DNA of 64,000 nucleotides, from positions 62,001 through 126,000 of the forward strand of contig NZ_JAGGNW010000011.1 of the NCBI RefSeq assembly GCF_018614875.1, given 5' to 3'. Below are positions 34,900-43,519 of this stretch, piece by piece (position 1 is the first letter of the stretch; each line of letters starts with the position of its first letter). The notes under the pieces are model-generated. The model saw only the letters and a program-made list of their open reading frames with translations. It was not told the origin of the DNA and ran no database searches. The stretch is from Variovorax paradoxus (lineage in GTDB: Bacteria > Pseudomonadota > Gammaproteobacteria > Burkholderiales > Burkholderiaceae_C). Both the position numbers and the translations under genes were made by a program.

Positions 34900-36543
34900 T
34901 CAGAGCGTCGGAAGCTTGTAGTCCTTGAGCAGTTCGCGCAGCCTGGTCTTGAGGATCTTTCCGGTGGCGCCGATCGGAATCGCTTCGACAAACACCACGT
35001 CGTCGGGAATCTGCCACTTGGCGGTCTTGCCCTCGTAGAACTTCAGCAGCTCCTCGCGCGCGACTTCCGCGCCGGGCTTCTTCACCACCGCGATGATCGG
35101 CCGCTCGTCCCACTTGGGGTGGTACACGCCGATGCAGGCGGCCATGGCGACGGCCGGGTGCGCGACGGCGATGTTCTCGATCTCGATCGAGCTGATCCAC
35201 TCGCCGCCGGACTTGATCACGTCCTTGCTGCGGTCGGTGATCTGAAGATAGCCCTCGGCGTCGATGGTGGCGACGTCGCCGGTGGGGAACCAGCCGCGGC
35301 CCTGCGCGTCGGGAATGAGCGGATCGCCGCCCTCGCCCTTGAAGTATTCCTTCACGATCCACGGGCCCTTCACCAGCAGGTCGCCGTAGGCCTTGCCGTC
35401 CCAGGGCAGTTCCTTGCCGTCGCCGTCGACGATCTTCATGTCCACGCCGAAGATGGCGCGGCCCTGCTTCATGCGGATCTGCAATTGCGCATCGGGCGGG
35501 AGCGACAGGTGCTTGTTCTTGAGCGTGCACAGCGTGCCCAGCGGGCTCATCTCGGTCATGCCCCAGGCATGCAGCACCTCGACGCCGTAGTTCTCCTGGA
35601 ACGCCCTGATCATGGCCGGCGGGCAGGCCGAGCCGCCGATCACGGTGCGGTTCAGCTTGCTGAACTTCAGGCCGTTGGCCTGCATGTGGCCGAGCATCAT
35701 CTGCCACACCGTGGGCACGCCGGCCGCGAAGGTGACGCCTTCGGAATCGATCAGCTCGTACACCGACTTGCCGTCGAGCGCCGGACCGGGGAACACGAGC
35801 TTGCAGCCCACCAGCGCGGCCGAGTACGGAATGCCCCAGGCGTTGACGTGGAACATCGGCACCACCGGCAGCACCGAGTCGCGCGCCGACAGCCGCATGA
35901 CGTCGGGCAAGGCCGCGGCGTAGGCATGCAGCATGGTCGAGCGGTGGCTGTAGAGCGCGGCCTTCGGGTTGCCCGTGGTGCCGCTCGTGTAGCACATGCT
36001 CGAGGCCGAGTTCTCGTCGAAGCTGGGCCAGTCGTAGTCGGTGGGCTGCCCGCCGATCCAGCCTTCGTAGCTCACGAGGTTGGGCACGCCGCTGTCGGCC
36101 GGCAGCTTGTCGGCGTCGCAGAGCGCGATCCATTTGCGGATCATGGGGCACCTGGCGTGCACCGCCTGCACCAGCGGCAGGAAGCTCAGGTCGAAGCACA
36201 GAATCTGGTCTTCGGCATGGTTGGCGATCCATGCGATCTGGTCGGGGTGCAGGCGCGGATTGACGGTATGCAGCACGCGGCCGCTGCCGCTCACACCGTA
36301 GTACAGCTCCAGGTGCCTGTAGCCGTTCCACGCCAGCGTGGCGATGCGGTCGCTGAACAGCAGCTGCTCGCCGTCCAGCGCGTTGGCCACCTGCCGGGCG
36401 CGCGATGCGATGCCGCTCCAAGTCGTGCGGTGGATGTCGCCCTCGACCCGGCGCGAGACGATCTCGCCGTCGCCGTTGTGGCGCTCGGCGAACTCGATCA
36501 GCGACGAGATCAAAAGCGGTTGGTCTTGCATCAAACCCAGCAT
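34900..36543 (-). CDS. Fatty acid-CoA ligase (AMP-dependent synthetase, AlkK-like)
   Basis: A 547-residue adenylate-forming acyl-CoA ligase that activates a carboxylic acid with ATP and CoA. The AMP-binding P-loop is MCYTSGTTGNPKAALYSH, followed by WGMTEMSPLG (adenine site), GWFPTGDVATID (ATP ribose) and, in the C-terminal lid, ITDRSKDVIKSGGEWISS and the catalytic lysine in PIGATGKILKTRL. Length and the MFHVNAWGIPYSA segment match medium-chain AlkK-type ligases. It precedes the two binding protein genes on the same strand. It is the logical entry enzyme for the beta-oxidation set downstream. Acid chain length cannot be told. Confidence 0.94.
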   Translation of the reverse strand: MLGLMQDQPLLISSLIEFAERHNGDGEIVSRRVEGDIHRTTWSGIASRARQVANALDGEQLLFSDRIATLAWNGYRHLELYYGVSGSGRVLHTVNPRLHPDQIAWIANHAEDQILCFDLSFLPLVQAVHARCPMIRKWIALCDADKLPADSGVPNLVSYEGWIGGQPTDYDWPSFDENSASSMCYTSGTTGNPKAALYSHRSTMLHAYAAALPDVMRLSARDSVLPVVPMFHVNAWGIPYSAALVGCKLVFPGPALDGKSVYELIDSEGVTFAAGVPTVWQMMLGHMQANGLKFSKLNRTVIGGSACPPAMIRAFQENYGVEVLHAWGMTEMSPLGTLCTLKNKHLSLPPDAQLQIRMKQGRAIFGVDMKIVDGDGKELPWDGKAYGDLLVKGPWIVKEYFKGEGGDPLIPDAQGRGWFPTGDVATIDAEGYLQITDRSKDVIKSGGEWISSIEIENIAVAHPAVAMAACIGVYHPKWDERPIIAVVKKPGAEVAREELLKFYEGKTAKWQIPDDVVFVEAIPIGATGKILKTRLRELLKDYKLPTL

Positions 36544-36577
36544 CTACGGACTCCTGTGTGACAAATATTTCTTGAAA

Positions 36578-36602
36578 CTTGCGGACAACGAATTCACGCA
36601 AG
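36578..36602. promoter_or_regulatory. Inverted repeat upstream of the acyl-CoA ligase gene
   Basis: CTTGCG (36578-36583) and CGCAAG (36597-36602) flank 13 bases in an A+T-rich stretch 35-59 nt upstream of the ligase start codon. The position fits a promoter with an operator. It differs from the TATCGC-type motif found upstream of the livK genes and the esterase. Confidence 0.35.
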
Positions 36603-36673
36603 CTTCGGCCACTTCCACAATGACACAAACCCGCACTGCCGGATTGAACGCAGCGGCTCACTGGTGCACCTGA

Positions 36674-38512
36674 TCAAGGCATGGCCTGCACCGGCGTGAC
36701 CACGGCCGCCGAGGGCGTGGCGTCGAGCCGCAGCTGCGACGGCCATGTCGCCCAGGTCGCACCGAGTTCGGGCGTGTTCGGGTCGCCCTTGCGCATGAAG
36801 GCGCCGACGCTGGCCATGATGGCGTTGGAGAGGGCGAGCCGGCCCGGCTGGTTGGCCTTGCCGCCCATCACGTTGCTGAGCAGCGAGCCGCCGAAGTTGC
36901 CGAACACGAACGGCAGGTCGAAGGCGTGCGAGGCCCCGTACACGTCGTTCCACGGCGAGGGCTCCTGCGCCCAGTCGAGGCGGTAGTGCCAAATGTTCGG
37001 CTGGCGCGTCTTCATGGTGTTGAGCAGGTTGTCGCGGTTGGCCTCGAAGAGCCCCTTCGTGATGACGGCGGTGGCCGCGTTGTAGCCCGTGCCGGGCGTG
37101 TCTACCGGAAGGTAGAACGGATCGATGATGTCGCTCACCGTGAGCGTGCGCGGCGCATCTGGGTCGAAGTTGAACATCATCGAGAAGCGTTGGGCATCGG
37201 TGACGATCCAGCCCGGCTTCGGGAAGCCGATGGTTCCCAGCAGCGACGCGAAGAGCTTGCCCTCGTCGCGCGTGTTGCCCGCGAGCATCGGCACCTTGAC
37301 GTAGTTGTCGGCGGCGATCGCGCCGATCGGATCGACAGGCAGCACCGTGCCGTCGGGAATGGGCGCAACGCTGCCCAGGCCATTGGCGACCACCGTAGCC
37401 AGCATCGCGCCACCCTCCTGGGCGCGCAGGTACTCTGCGATCTGCGCCGGCGTGCGCGTGCCGATGTAGGCCTTGGCGGCGGCCGCGTCGGTGGCGGTGC
37501 CATCGGCGACGAGCAGCTTCTCGAGGATCGACTGGCCCTGCGCGAGCGAGACGGATGCCGGGACCAGCGTAGGCAGCGTCCCCGGCGGCAGGTTGCTCGC
37601 GAGCGAAATCCCGCCGCTCATCTCGAAGGCCTTGTGGAACAGGCCCTTGGCCATCGGCGAGGTCATCACCGCCAGCAGGTTGGTGGCGCCGGCCGATTCG
37701 CCCGATAGCGTGACGTTGCCCGGATCGCCGCCAAAACTCGCGACGTTGTTCTTGATGAAGCGCAGCGCCGCCATGTTGTCGAGCAGCGCGAAGTTGCCCG
37801 AGTCGTCGCCCGCGGTGCCGCCCGGGCGCAGCTGCGGCATGTTCAGGAATCCCAGGATGCCCAGGCGGTAGCTGGCGGTGATGACCACCGCGTTGGCGGC
37901 CTTCGCCAGCCGGGCGCCGTCGTAGAGCGGATCGGCCGTGTAGCCCGAAATATTGCTGCCGCCGTGCACGAACAGCAGCACCGGCAGCTTCTGCTCGTCC
38001 GTGGCGGGCCGCCAGATGTTGACGAACAGGCAGTCCTCGCTGCCGACCGGCTTGCCCAGCATGGCACCGATGGTGGCGTCGTAAGTGTTGTTGGCGCCGG
38101 GGCTGAAGAGGCGGCCGATCTGCAGGCAGGCCTTGCCGAACTTCGCGGCCGGGCGGATGCCGCTCCAGGCCTCGGGTTCCACCGGCGCACGCCAGCGCAG
38201 CGCGCCGACCGGCGGCTGCGCGAAAGGAACGCCCTTCCAGAACCAGGTGCCCGAGTTGGCACTGTCGTCCACGCCCTCGACCTTGCCGGCGGTGGTCTGG
38301 CGCACCATGGGACCGTCGGCGGCCGGCGGCGGCGCCGCAGCCGGCGTGACCGGCAGGAACGAGAACGATGAGCCCGAGGAGCCGCCGCCGCAGGCCGCGA
38401 GGGCCAGGCAGGCCGCCGCGGCCAGTGCCCGCGCCGCCGCCGCGATGAGCGTTTCCGCCGTACCCTGGTTTTCTGGCCGGGCGCGTACCGCTGCTGTCAG
38501 TGCCGTATTCAT
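36674..38512 (-). CDS. Type B carboxylesterase, lipoprotein
   Basis: A 612-residue carboxylesterase of the type B (COesterase) family, which hydrolyses carboxylic esters outside the cytoplasm. The N-terminus has a long leader ending in the lipobox LAAC (ARALAAAACLALAACGGGSS), so it is probably a lipoprotein, though the charged part before the hydrophobic run is unusually long. The nucleophile elbow is LSGESAGATN, and NFALLDNMAALRFIKNNVASF is the usual preceding block. GGAGA seven bases before the ATG at 38512 supports the start. It shares an operator-like motif with the two livK genes, which suggests that it feeds them acid released from an ester. Confidence 0.92.
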   Translation of the reverse strand: MNTALTAAVRARPENQGTAETLIAAAARALAAAACLALAACGGGSSGSSFSFLPVTPAAAPPPAADGPMVRQTTAGKVEGVDDSANSGTWFWKGVPFAQPPVGALRWRAPVEPEAWSGIRPAAKFGKACLQIGRLFSPGANNTYDATIGAMLGKPVGSEDCLFVNIWRPATDEQKLPVLLFVHGGSNISGYTADPLYDGARLAKAANAVVITASYRLGILGFLNMPQLRPGGTAGDDSGNFALLDNMAALRFIKNNVASFGGDPGNVTLSGESAGATNLLAVMTSPMAKGLFHKAFEMSGGISLASNLPPGTLPTLVPASVSLAQGQSILEKLLVADGTATDAAAAKAYIGTRTPAQIAEYLRAQEGGAMLATVVANGLGSVAPIPDGTVLPVDPIGAIAADNYVKVPMLAGNTRDEGKLFASLLGTIGFPKPGWIVTDAQRFSMMFNFDPDAPRTLTVSDIIDPFYLPVDTPGTGYNAATAVITKGLFEANRDNLLNTMKTRQPNIWHYRLDWAQEPSPWNDVYGASHAFDLPFVFGNFGGSLLSNVMGGKANQPGRLALSNAIMASVGAFMRKGDPNTPELGATWATWPSQLRLDATPSAAVVTPVQAMP

Positions 38513-38620
38513 TTTTTGTCTCCACACCGGGTTAATCGGAATTCCTGCCTGCGCGTCCGGTGGCCATACTCCGGCCCGCCGAACCCATGAAAATTCTAGG
38601 AACGCACGCCGTTTCCCCCG

Positions 38621-38637
38621 CTATCGCAAGCGCGCCA
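38621..38637 (-). promoter_or_regulatory. TATCGC-type operator-like motif upstream of the carboxylesterase gene
   Basis: CTATCGC-AAGC-GCGCCA on the plus strand is the third occurrence of the motif found before both livK genes, here with its near edge 109 nt from the esterase ATG and 40 bp from the divergent AraC start. The promoter core boxes of the livK genes are not repeated here. Confidence 0.45.
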
Positions 38638-38660
38638 AATCAATGACTTCAGGAGCCTCC

Positions 38661-39737
38661 ATGCCGCATGCCCAGCGCCGGCCGCAACGCCGGTCCGGCT
38701 GCGCGCAGCAGCCCGAGCTGCGGACCAGTTCGGCCGCCTGGCTCGAAGGCGTGCTCTCGATGTTCGATGCCGAGGGGCTCGACGTGCCTTCGCTGCTGCG
38801 CGATGCAGGCTTCGATCCCGACTCGCTGCACCGGCAGAACGCGCGCGTGCCGGTCGACGAGATCTCGGTGCTCTGGCAACTCGCGGTGGCGCGCGCCGGC
38901 AAGCCCACGCTGGGCCTCGCCCGCGACCTTGCCGCCACTCACAGCAAGCTGGGCACGGTCGGCCACGCCATGGCCTGCAGTGCGGACCTGGGCTCGGCGC
39001 TTACCCGGCTCACGCGCTACATGGCGGTGATCTCGGACGCGACCGCTTTCTCGCTGCAGCCCGAGGCGCGCGGCTGCTGGATGGTGATGGTGCACACCGG
39101 CGGCAGCCTCCCGATTCCGCGCCAGCGCGTCGAATACGCCCTGCTGACCGTCTTCATGCAGTGCCAGTGGCTCACGCGGCGCGAGCTGCAGCCGCTGGCC
39201 CTGGAATTCGTCTATCCGCCGCCGGCCGACGACCGGCTGCACCGCGAGGCCTTCGGCTGCGCAATCCGCTACAACGCGCCGGCCAACCGCCTGCTGCTGT
39301 CGGCGGCCGACATGGCCATGCCGCTGCCCACCCATCACCCGGCGCTCGGCGAAATGCAGGAACACCTGCTGGACGACCAGCTGAACCTGCTGGGCCAGAC
39401 CACCACCAGCACCCTGGTGTGCGCCGAAATCGCGCGGCGGCTGCTGCAAGGCGAGCCGCGCCGGCAGGACGTGGCCGCCGGCCTCGGCCTCGCGGAGCGC
39501 ACGCTGCAACGGCGGCTGCAGGAGGAATCGGTGTCGTTCCAGTCGCTGCTCGACCGCACCCGCCGCGAACTGGCGCAGCAGTACCTGGCGGAAGACCGGC
39601 ACACGCTCACCGACGTGGCCGACATGCTCGGCTTCGTCGACAGCAGCAACTTCTTCCGGGCCTGCAAGCGCTGGTTCGGGTTGCCGCCGGCCCAATACCG
39701 GGCACGGATCTGGGACACGCCGACGCTCGCCCACTGA
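38661..39737 (+). CDS. AraC-family regulator with arabinose-binding-like N-terminal domain (OruR type)
   Basis: A 358-residue AraC regulator with the N-terminal domain found in OruR/ArgR-like and lipase- or fatty-acid-linked regulators ([20 protein letters not shown] start), and a C-terminal double helix-turn-helix ([17 protein letters not shown], then [25 protein letters not shown]). AGGAG five bases upstream of the ATG at 38661 sets the start; the frame is open far upstream across the esterase promoter. It is divergent from the esterase, with a 148-bp gap that contains the shared operator-like motif. It is the best local candidate for the regulator of the lipid cluster; that is inference. 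Confidence 0.92.
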   Translation: MPHAQRRPQRRSGCAQQPELRTSSAAWLEGVLSMFDAEGLDVPSLLRDAGFDPDSLHRQNARVPVDEISVLWQLAVARAGKPTLGLARDLAATHSKLGTVGHAMACSADLGSALTRLTRYMAVISDATAFSLQPEARGCWMVMVHTGGSLPIPRQRVEYALLTVFMQCQWLTRRELQPLALEFVYPPPADDRLHREAFGCAIRYNAPANRLLLSAADMAMPLPTHHPALGEMQEHLLDDQLNLLGQTTTSTLVCAEIARRLLQGEPRRQDVAAGLGLAERTLQRRLQEESVSFQSLLDRTRRELAQQYLAEDRHTLTDVADMLGFVDSSNFFRACKRWFGLPPAQYRARIWDTPTLAH

Positions 39738-39789
39738 ACGGGGTCGATTGCCCGATGGCCCGCGCTGCAAGGGGTCTCGCGCTGTGCCG

Positions 39790-39801
39790 GACAATCCGGG
39801 C
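39790..39801 (+). promoter_or_regulatory. Candidate -10 box of a leaderless selO promoter
   Basis: GACAAT (39790-39795), six bases, then ATG at 39802, with no Shine-Dalgarno sequence. The distance places the expected transcription start at or next to the A of the ATG. The same layout precedes map at 47751. Confidence 0.45.
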
Positions 39802-41283
39802 ATGAGCTTGCTTGCTGAAGACACGGCCGTCGCGGACCTGGGATTGCGCTGGAAACTCGGTTTCCCGACGCTGGGCCCCGCCTTTCTCACCGAACTGCGG
39901 CCGACGCCGCTGCCCGATCCCTACTGGGTGGGCCACAGCGAGGCGGCGGCCCGCATGCTCGGTTTGCCGGCCGATTGGCGGCAATCGGACAGCACGCTGT
40001 CGGCTCTGACAGGCAACCTGCCAGTGGCCGGCACGCAGCCCTTCGCCACCGTGTACAGCGGCCACCAGTTCGGCGTCTGGGCCGGCCAGCTCGGCGACGG
40101 CCGCGCGATCATGCTCGGCGAAACCGAGGGCGGCCTCGAAGTGCAGCTCAAGGGAGCGGGCCGCACGCCCTACTCGCGCGGCGCCGACGGCCGCGCCGTG
40201 CTGCGCTCCAGCATCCGCGAATTCCTCTGCAGCGAGGCCATGCACGGCCTCGGCATTCCGACCACCCGCGCGCTCTGCGTGACAGGTTCCGACGCCCGCG
40301 TGTACCGCGAAGTGCCCGAAACCGCCGCCGTCGTGACCCGTGTGGCGCCCAGCTTCATCCGCTTCGGCCACTTCGAGCACTTTGCCGCCAACCAGCGCGA
40401 TGCCGAACTGCGCGCGCTGGCCGATTACGTCATCGACCGCCACTACCCGGCCTGCCGCACCACCGGGCGCTTCAACGGCAATGCCTACGCGGCCTTCCTC
40501 GAAGCCGTGAGCGAGCGCACCGCCGCCCTGCTCGCGCAGTGGCAGGCCGTGGGCTTCTGCCATGGGGTCATGAACACCGACAACATGAGCATCCTCGGGC
40601 TCACCATCGACTACGGGCCGTTCCAGTTCCTGGATGGTTTCGATCCGCGCCACATCTGCAACCACAGCGACGCCAGCGGCCGCTATGCCTTCAACCAGCA
40701 GCCCAACGTGGCCTACTGGAACCTGTTCTGCCTGGCGCAGGCGCTGCTGCCGCTGATCGGCGACCAGGAAATTGCGGTGGCGGCGCTGGAGTCCTACAAG
40801 ACCGTGTTCCCGAGCGAGTTCGAGGGCCGCATGCGCGCCAAGCTCGGGCTCGCGGACGCGGCCGAAGGCGATCGCGCGCTGATCGAAGGCGTGCTGAAGC
40901 TGCTGGTCGCCGAAAAGGTCGACTACACGATCTTCTGGCGCCGCCTTTCGCAGCACATGGCCGACGGCAATGCCGAGCCGGTGGGCGACCTGTTCCTGGA
41001 CCGGGCGGGCTTCGATGCCTGGCTGCTATCCTTTTCGCAGCGGCATGCACAGGCGCCACGCTCGGACGCCGCCGATTCGATGTTCAAATCCAATCCGAAG
41101 TACGTGTTGAGGAACCACCTGGGGCAGCAAGCCATCGAAGCGGCAAGCCAGAAGGACTTCTCGGCTGTGGCAACCTTGTTGGCTCTGCTCGAAACCCCAT
41201 TTGAAGAACATCCCGGCGCCGATGCCTATGCCGGCTTCCCGCCCGACTGGGCCACCACGATCGAAATCAGCTGCTCATCATGA
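39802..41283 (+). CDS. selO: Protein adenylyltransferase SelO (YdiU/UPF0061)
   Basis: A 493-residue SelO pseudokinase, which transfers AMP from ATP to protein hydroxyls and has been linked to the oxidative stress response. Conserved blocks are [58 protein letters not shown] (metal-binding Asn/Asp) and [18 protein letters not shown]. The C-terminus EISCSS keeps the cysteine that is selenocysteine in animals. MSLLAED at 39802 is the start, without ribosome-binding site but with a -10-like box six bases upstream. Its end overlaps msrB by 4 bp (ATGA), linking it to a methionine sulfoxide repair enzyme. Confidence 0.95.
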   Translation: MSLLAEDTAVADLGLRWKLGFPTLGPAFLTELRPTPLPDPYWVGHSEAAARMLGLPADWRQSDSTLSALTGNLPVAGTQPFATVYSGHQFGVWAGQLGDGRAIMLGETEGGLEVQLKGAGRTPYSRGADGRAVLRSSIREFLCSEAMHGLGIPTTRALCVTGSDARVYREVPETAAVVTRVAPSFIRFGHFEHFAANQRDAELRALADYVIDRHYPACRTTGRFNGNAYAAFLEAVSERTAALLAQWQAVGFCHGVMNTDNMSILGLTIDYGPFQFLDGFDPRHICNHSDASGRYAFNQQPNVAYWNLFCLAQALLPLIGDQEIAVAALESYKTVFPSEFEGRMRAKLGLADAAEGDRALIEGVLKLLVAEKVDYTIFWRRLSQHMADGNAEPVGDLFLDRAGFDAWLLSFSQRHAQAPRSDAADSMFKSNPKYVLRNHLGQQAIEAASQKDFSAVATLLALLETPFEEHPGADAYAGFPPDWATTIEISCSS

Positions 41284-41690
41284 CCACCCCCGCAGAGAAA
41301 ACCGACGCCGAATGGAAAGCCCTGCTCGCCCAAAAGGGCGCCGAGCCCGCGGCCTTCGAGGTCACGCGCCACGCGGCCACCGAACGGCCCTTCACCGGCA
41401 AGTACGAGGCGCATTGGGATGACGGCACCTACCACTGCATCTGCTGCGGCGCCAAGCTGTTCGAATCGGGCACCAAGTTCGACGCGGGCTGCGGCTGGCC
41501 CAGCTTCTCGGAAGAAGCCGTGCCGGGCGCCATCAGGAACATCGTCGACCGTTCGCACGGCATGGTGCGCACCGAAAACGTCTGCGCCAATTGCGGCGCC
41601 CATCTGGGCCACGTGTTTCCCGACGGCCCCACCGAAACCGGCCTGCGCTACTGCATGAACTCGGCCTCGCTCGACTTCAAGAAAAAATGA
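41280..41690 (+). CDS. msrB: Peptide-methionine (R)-S-oxide reductase MsrB
   Basis: A 136-residue MsrB that reduces methionine-R-sulfoxide in proteins. Structural zinc cysteines are Cys53/Cys56 (CICC) and Cys102/Cys105 (CANC), the nucleophile is Cys125 in [10 protein letters not shown], and GWPSF and [10 protein letters not shown] are the active-site loops. Its start overlaps the selO stop by 4 bp and its stop overlaps the yciB start by 4 bp, so the three are cotranslated. Length is normal. Confidence 0.97.
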   Translation: MTTPAEKTDAEWKALLAQKGAEPAAFEVTRHAATERPFTGKYEAHWDDGTYHCICCGAKLFESGTKFDAGCGWPSFSEEAVPGAIRNIVDRSHGMVRTENVCANCGAHLGHVFPDGPTETGLRYCMNSASLDFKKK

Positions 41691-42229
41691 AACTGATCCT
41701 CGATTTCTTTCCGATCCTGCTGTTCTTCGGCGCCTACAAGCTGGCCGACATCTACACCGCCACCGGCGTGCTGATGGCCGCCACCGTGCTGCAGATGGGC
41801 ATCATCTACGCGCTGGACCGCAAGCTGCAGGCCATGCAGAAGGCCACGCTGGTGCTGATCCTGCTGTTCGGCACGCTCACGCTGGTGCTGCATGACGACC
41901 GCTTCATCAAGTGGAAGCCCACGGTGCTCTACGGCGCGATGGCCATTGCGCTGGCGGTGGCGCTCTGGGCGCTGAAGAAGAACTTCCTCAAGATGCTGCT
42001 GGGCTCGCAGCTCCAGCTGCCGGACCGCATCTGGGGCCGCCTCAACGTGGCGTGGATCGGCTATTGCCTCTTCATGGCGGCCATCAACGGCTACGTGGCG
42101 GCGTACTTCACCACCGAGGCATGGGTCAACTTCAAGCTCTGGGGCTATGTGTTTCCCATCGTGTTCCTGGTGGCGCAGGGCCTCTACATCTCGCCGCACC
42201 TCAAGGGCGACGACACGCCCGCATCATGA
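41687..42229 (+). CDS. yciB: Inner membrane protein YciB (septation protein A family)
   Basis: A 180-residue integral membrane protein of the YciB/IspA family, involved in envelope integrity and, by genetic evidence in other bacteria, in cell division. [20 protein letters not shown] is the typical start, and five hydrophobic segments follow, with KWKPTVLYG and [20 protein letters not shown] as conserved blocks. The ATG at 41687 overlaps the msrB stop (ATGA), and its stop overlaps the bolA-like start by 4 bp. Confidence 0.95.
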   Translation: MKLILDFFPILLFFGAYKLADIYTATGVLMAATVLQMGIIYALDRKLQAMQKATLVLILLFGTLTLVLHDDRFIKWKPTVLYGAMAIALAVALWALKKNFLKMLLGSQLQLPDRIWGRLNVAWIGYCLFMAAINGYVAAYFTTEAWVNFKLWGYVFPIVFLVAQGLYISPHLKGDDTPAS

Positions 42230-42507
42230 GCGCAGCCGTAAGCCACCCCCTGCCGACCGCGCGCGACCTCGAAGCGGCACTGCGCGAAGCGCTCCAGCCC
42301 ACCACGCTCGAGGTGATCGACGAGAGCGGCGCCCACGCGGGCCACGCCGGTGCCAACGCCGAGGGCCGCGGCACGCATTTCCGGGTTCGCATCGCTTCCC
42401 CGCGCTTCGACGGGAAGCCCCGCGTGGCGCGCCATCGCCTTGTGTATGATGCCCTCCAGGTTTTTATCGCACAGGGTCTGCACGCCATCGCCATCGAGGT
42501 GCTCTGA
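42226..42507 (+). CDS. BolA family protein
   Basis: A 93-residue BolA-fold protein. Family members partner monothiol glutaredoxins in iron-sulfur cluster handling or act in stress and envelope regulation. [28 protein letters not shown] carries the conserved block with the invariant histidine, and [10 protein letters not shown] is the usual C-terminus. It overlaps yciB by 4 bp. No glutaredoxin gene is in the window. Whether it is BolA or an IbaG-like member is not clear. Confidence 0.93.
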   Translation: MSAAVSHPLPTARDLEAALREALQPTTLEVIDESGAHAGHAGANAEGRGTHFRVRIASPRFDGKPRVARHRLVYDALQVFIAQGLHAIAIEVL

Positions 42508-42652
42508 GTCGTTCGATTGCCGGCACGCCGCCGACCAGCCGACACGGCCGCGGCGGCCCGCCCCCGATTTCTTCTCGTTCCTCCTCTCTTCCGCTTTCTT
42601 TCCCGCGCTTTTTCCTACACGCGCATTTCCCCTCCAGCCTGATATTCATTTC

Positions 42653-43438
42653 ATGAAAAAACAACTCTTGCAGGCCGTTGCGGCCGCAGCGCTGCTCGGT
42701 GCGATTCCTCTGGCGGCCGTGGCGCAGAACGCAGCCATCGTCAACGGCAAGCCCGTACCCAAGGCGCGCATGGACGTGCTGGCCCAGCAGCTGGCGGCAG
42801 CCGGCCGGCCGGTCACGCCGGAGATGCAGGGCCAGCTGCGCGAGGAAATCGTCGCACGCGAAGTGTTCATGCAGGAAGCGCAGAAGCAGGGCCTCGACGC
42901 CACCGACGACTACAAGAACCAGCTCGAACTCGCCCGCCAGGCCATCCTGATCCGCGCCCTGTTCGAGAACTACCGCAAGACCAGCCCGGTCTCGGACGCC
43001 GACGTCAAGGCCGAGTACGACAAGTTCGTGGCGGCCAACGGCGGCAAGGAATACAAGGCGCGCCACATCCTGGTCGAGACCGAAGACCAGGCCAAGAAGA
43101 TCATGGCCGACCTGAAGAAGGGCGCCAAGTTCGAGGACATCGCCAAGAAGCAGAGCAAGGACCCGGGATCGGGCGCCAATGGCGGCGACCTCGACTGGGC
43201 CAACCCCGCGAGCTTCGTGCCCGAGTTCTCGGAAGCAATGATCAAGCTCAAGAAGGGCGAAACCACGCCGGCACCGATCAAGACGCAGTTCGGCTACCAC
43301 ATCATCCGCGTCGACGACATCCGCCAGGCGCAACTGCCGAAGCTGGAAGAAGTGCAGCCGCAGATCACGCAGCAGCTGCAGCAGCAGCGCCTGCAGAAGT
43401 ACCAGGAAGAACTGCGCGCGAAGGCCAAGGTCGAGTAA
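42653..43438 (+). CDS. Periplasmic parvulin-type peptidyl-prolyl isomerase (PpiC/SurA-like)
   Basis: A 261-residue parvulin-type prolyl isomerase with a signal peptide (LLQAVAAAALLGAIPLAAVA, cleavage before QNAA). A SurA-N-like helical region precedes the rotamase domain, which starts at KARHILVETEDQAKKIMADL and ends at TQFGYHIIRVDDIR. A Gln-rich coiled tail (QPQITQQLQQQRLQKYQEEL) follows. It is expected to assist folding of outer membrane or periplasmic proteins. It lies 145 bp after the bolA-like gene and is followed by a strong terminator, so it is the last gene of this plus-strand group. Confidence 0.95.
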   Translation: MKKQLLQAVAAAALLGAIPLAAVAQNAAIVNGKPVPKARMDVLAQQLAAAGRPVTPEMQGQLREEIVAREVFMQEAQKQGLDATDDYKNQLELARQAILIRALFENYRKTSPVSDADVKAEYDKFVAANGGKEYKARHILVETEDQAKKIMADLKKGAKFEDIAKKQSKDPGSGANGGDLDWANPASFVPEFSEAMIKLKKGETTPAPIKTQFGYHIIRVDDIRQAQLPKLEEVQPQITQQLQQQRLQKYQEELRAKAKVE

Positions 43439-43461
43439 GACCCGGGCTTTTCAGCTCAAAC

Positions 43462-43489
43462 GAAAAAGCGGCCCGCGGGCCGCTTTTTC
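43462..43489. terminator. Bidirectional intrinsic terminator between ppiC-like gene and purL
   Basis: A perfect 28-bp palindrome: GAAAAAGCGGCCCG followed by its exact reverse complement. The A-run on one side and T-run on the other let it serve both convergent genes, which end at 43438 (plus) and 43520 (minus). Confidence 0.92.
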
Positions 43490-43519
43490 ATTGCCTGCAG
43501 CGCGGGCTTCGTGCGTCGA

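Noticed and set aside
38085..39737. 550-residue version of the AraC regulator
   Set aside because: The extra part is antisense to the esterase N-terminus. A clean AGGAG-N5-ATG is present at 38661.
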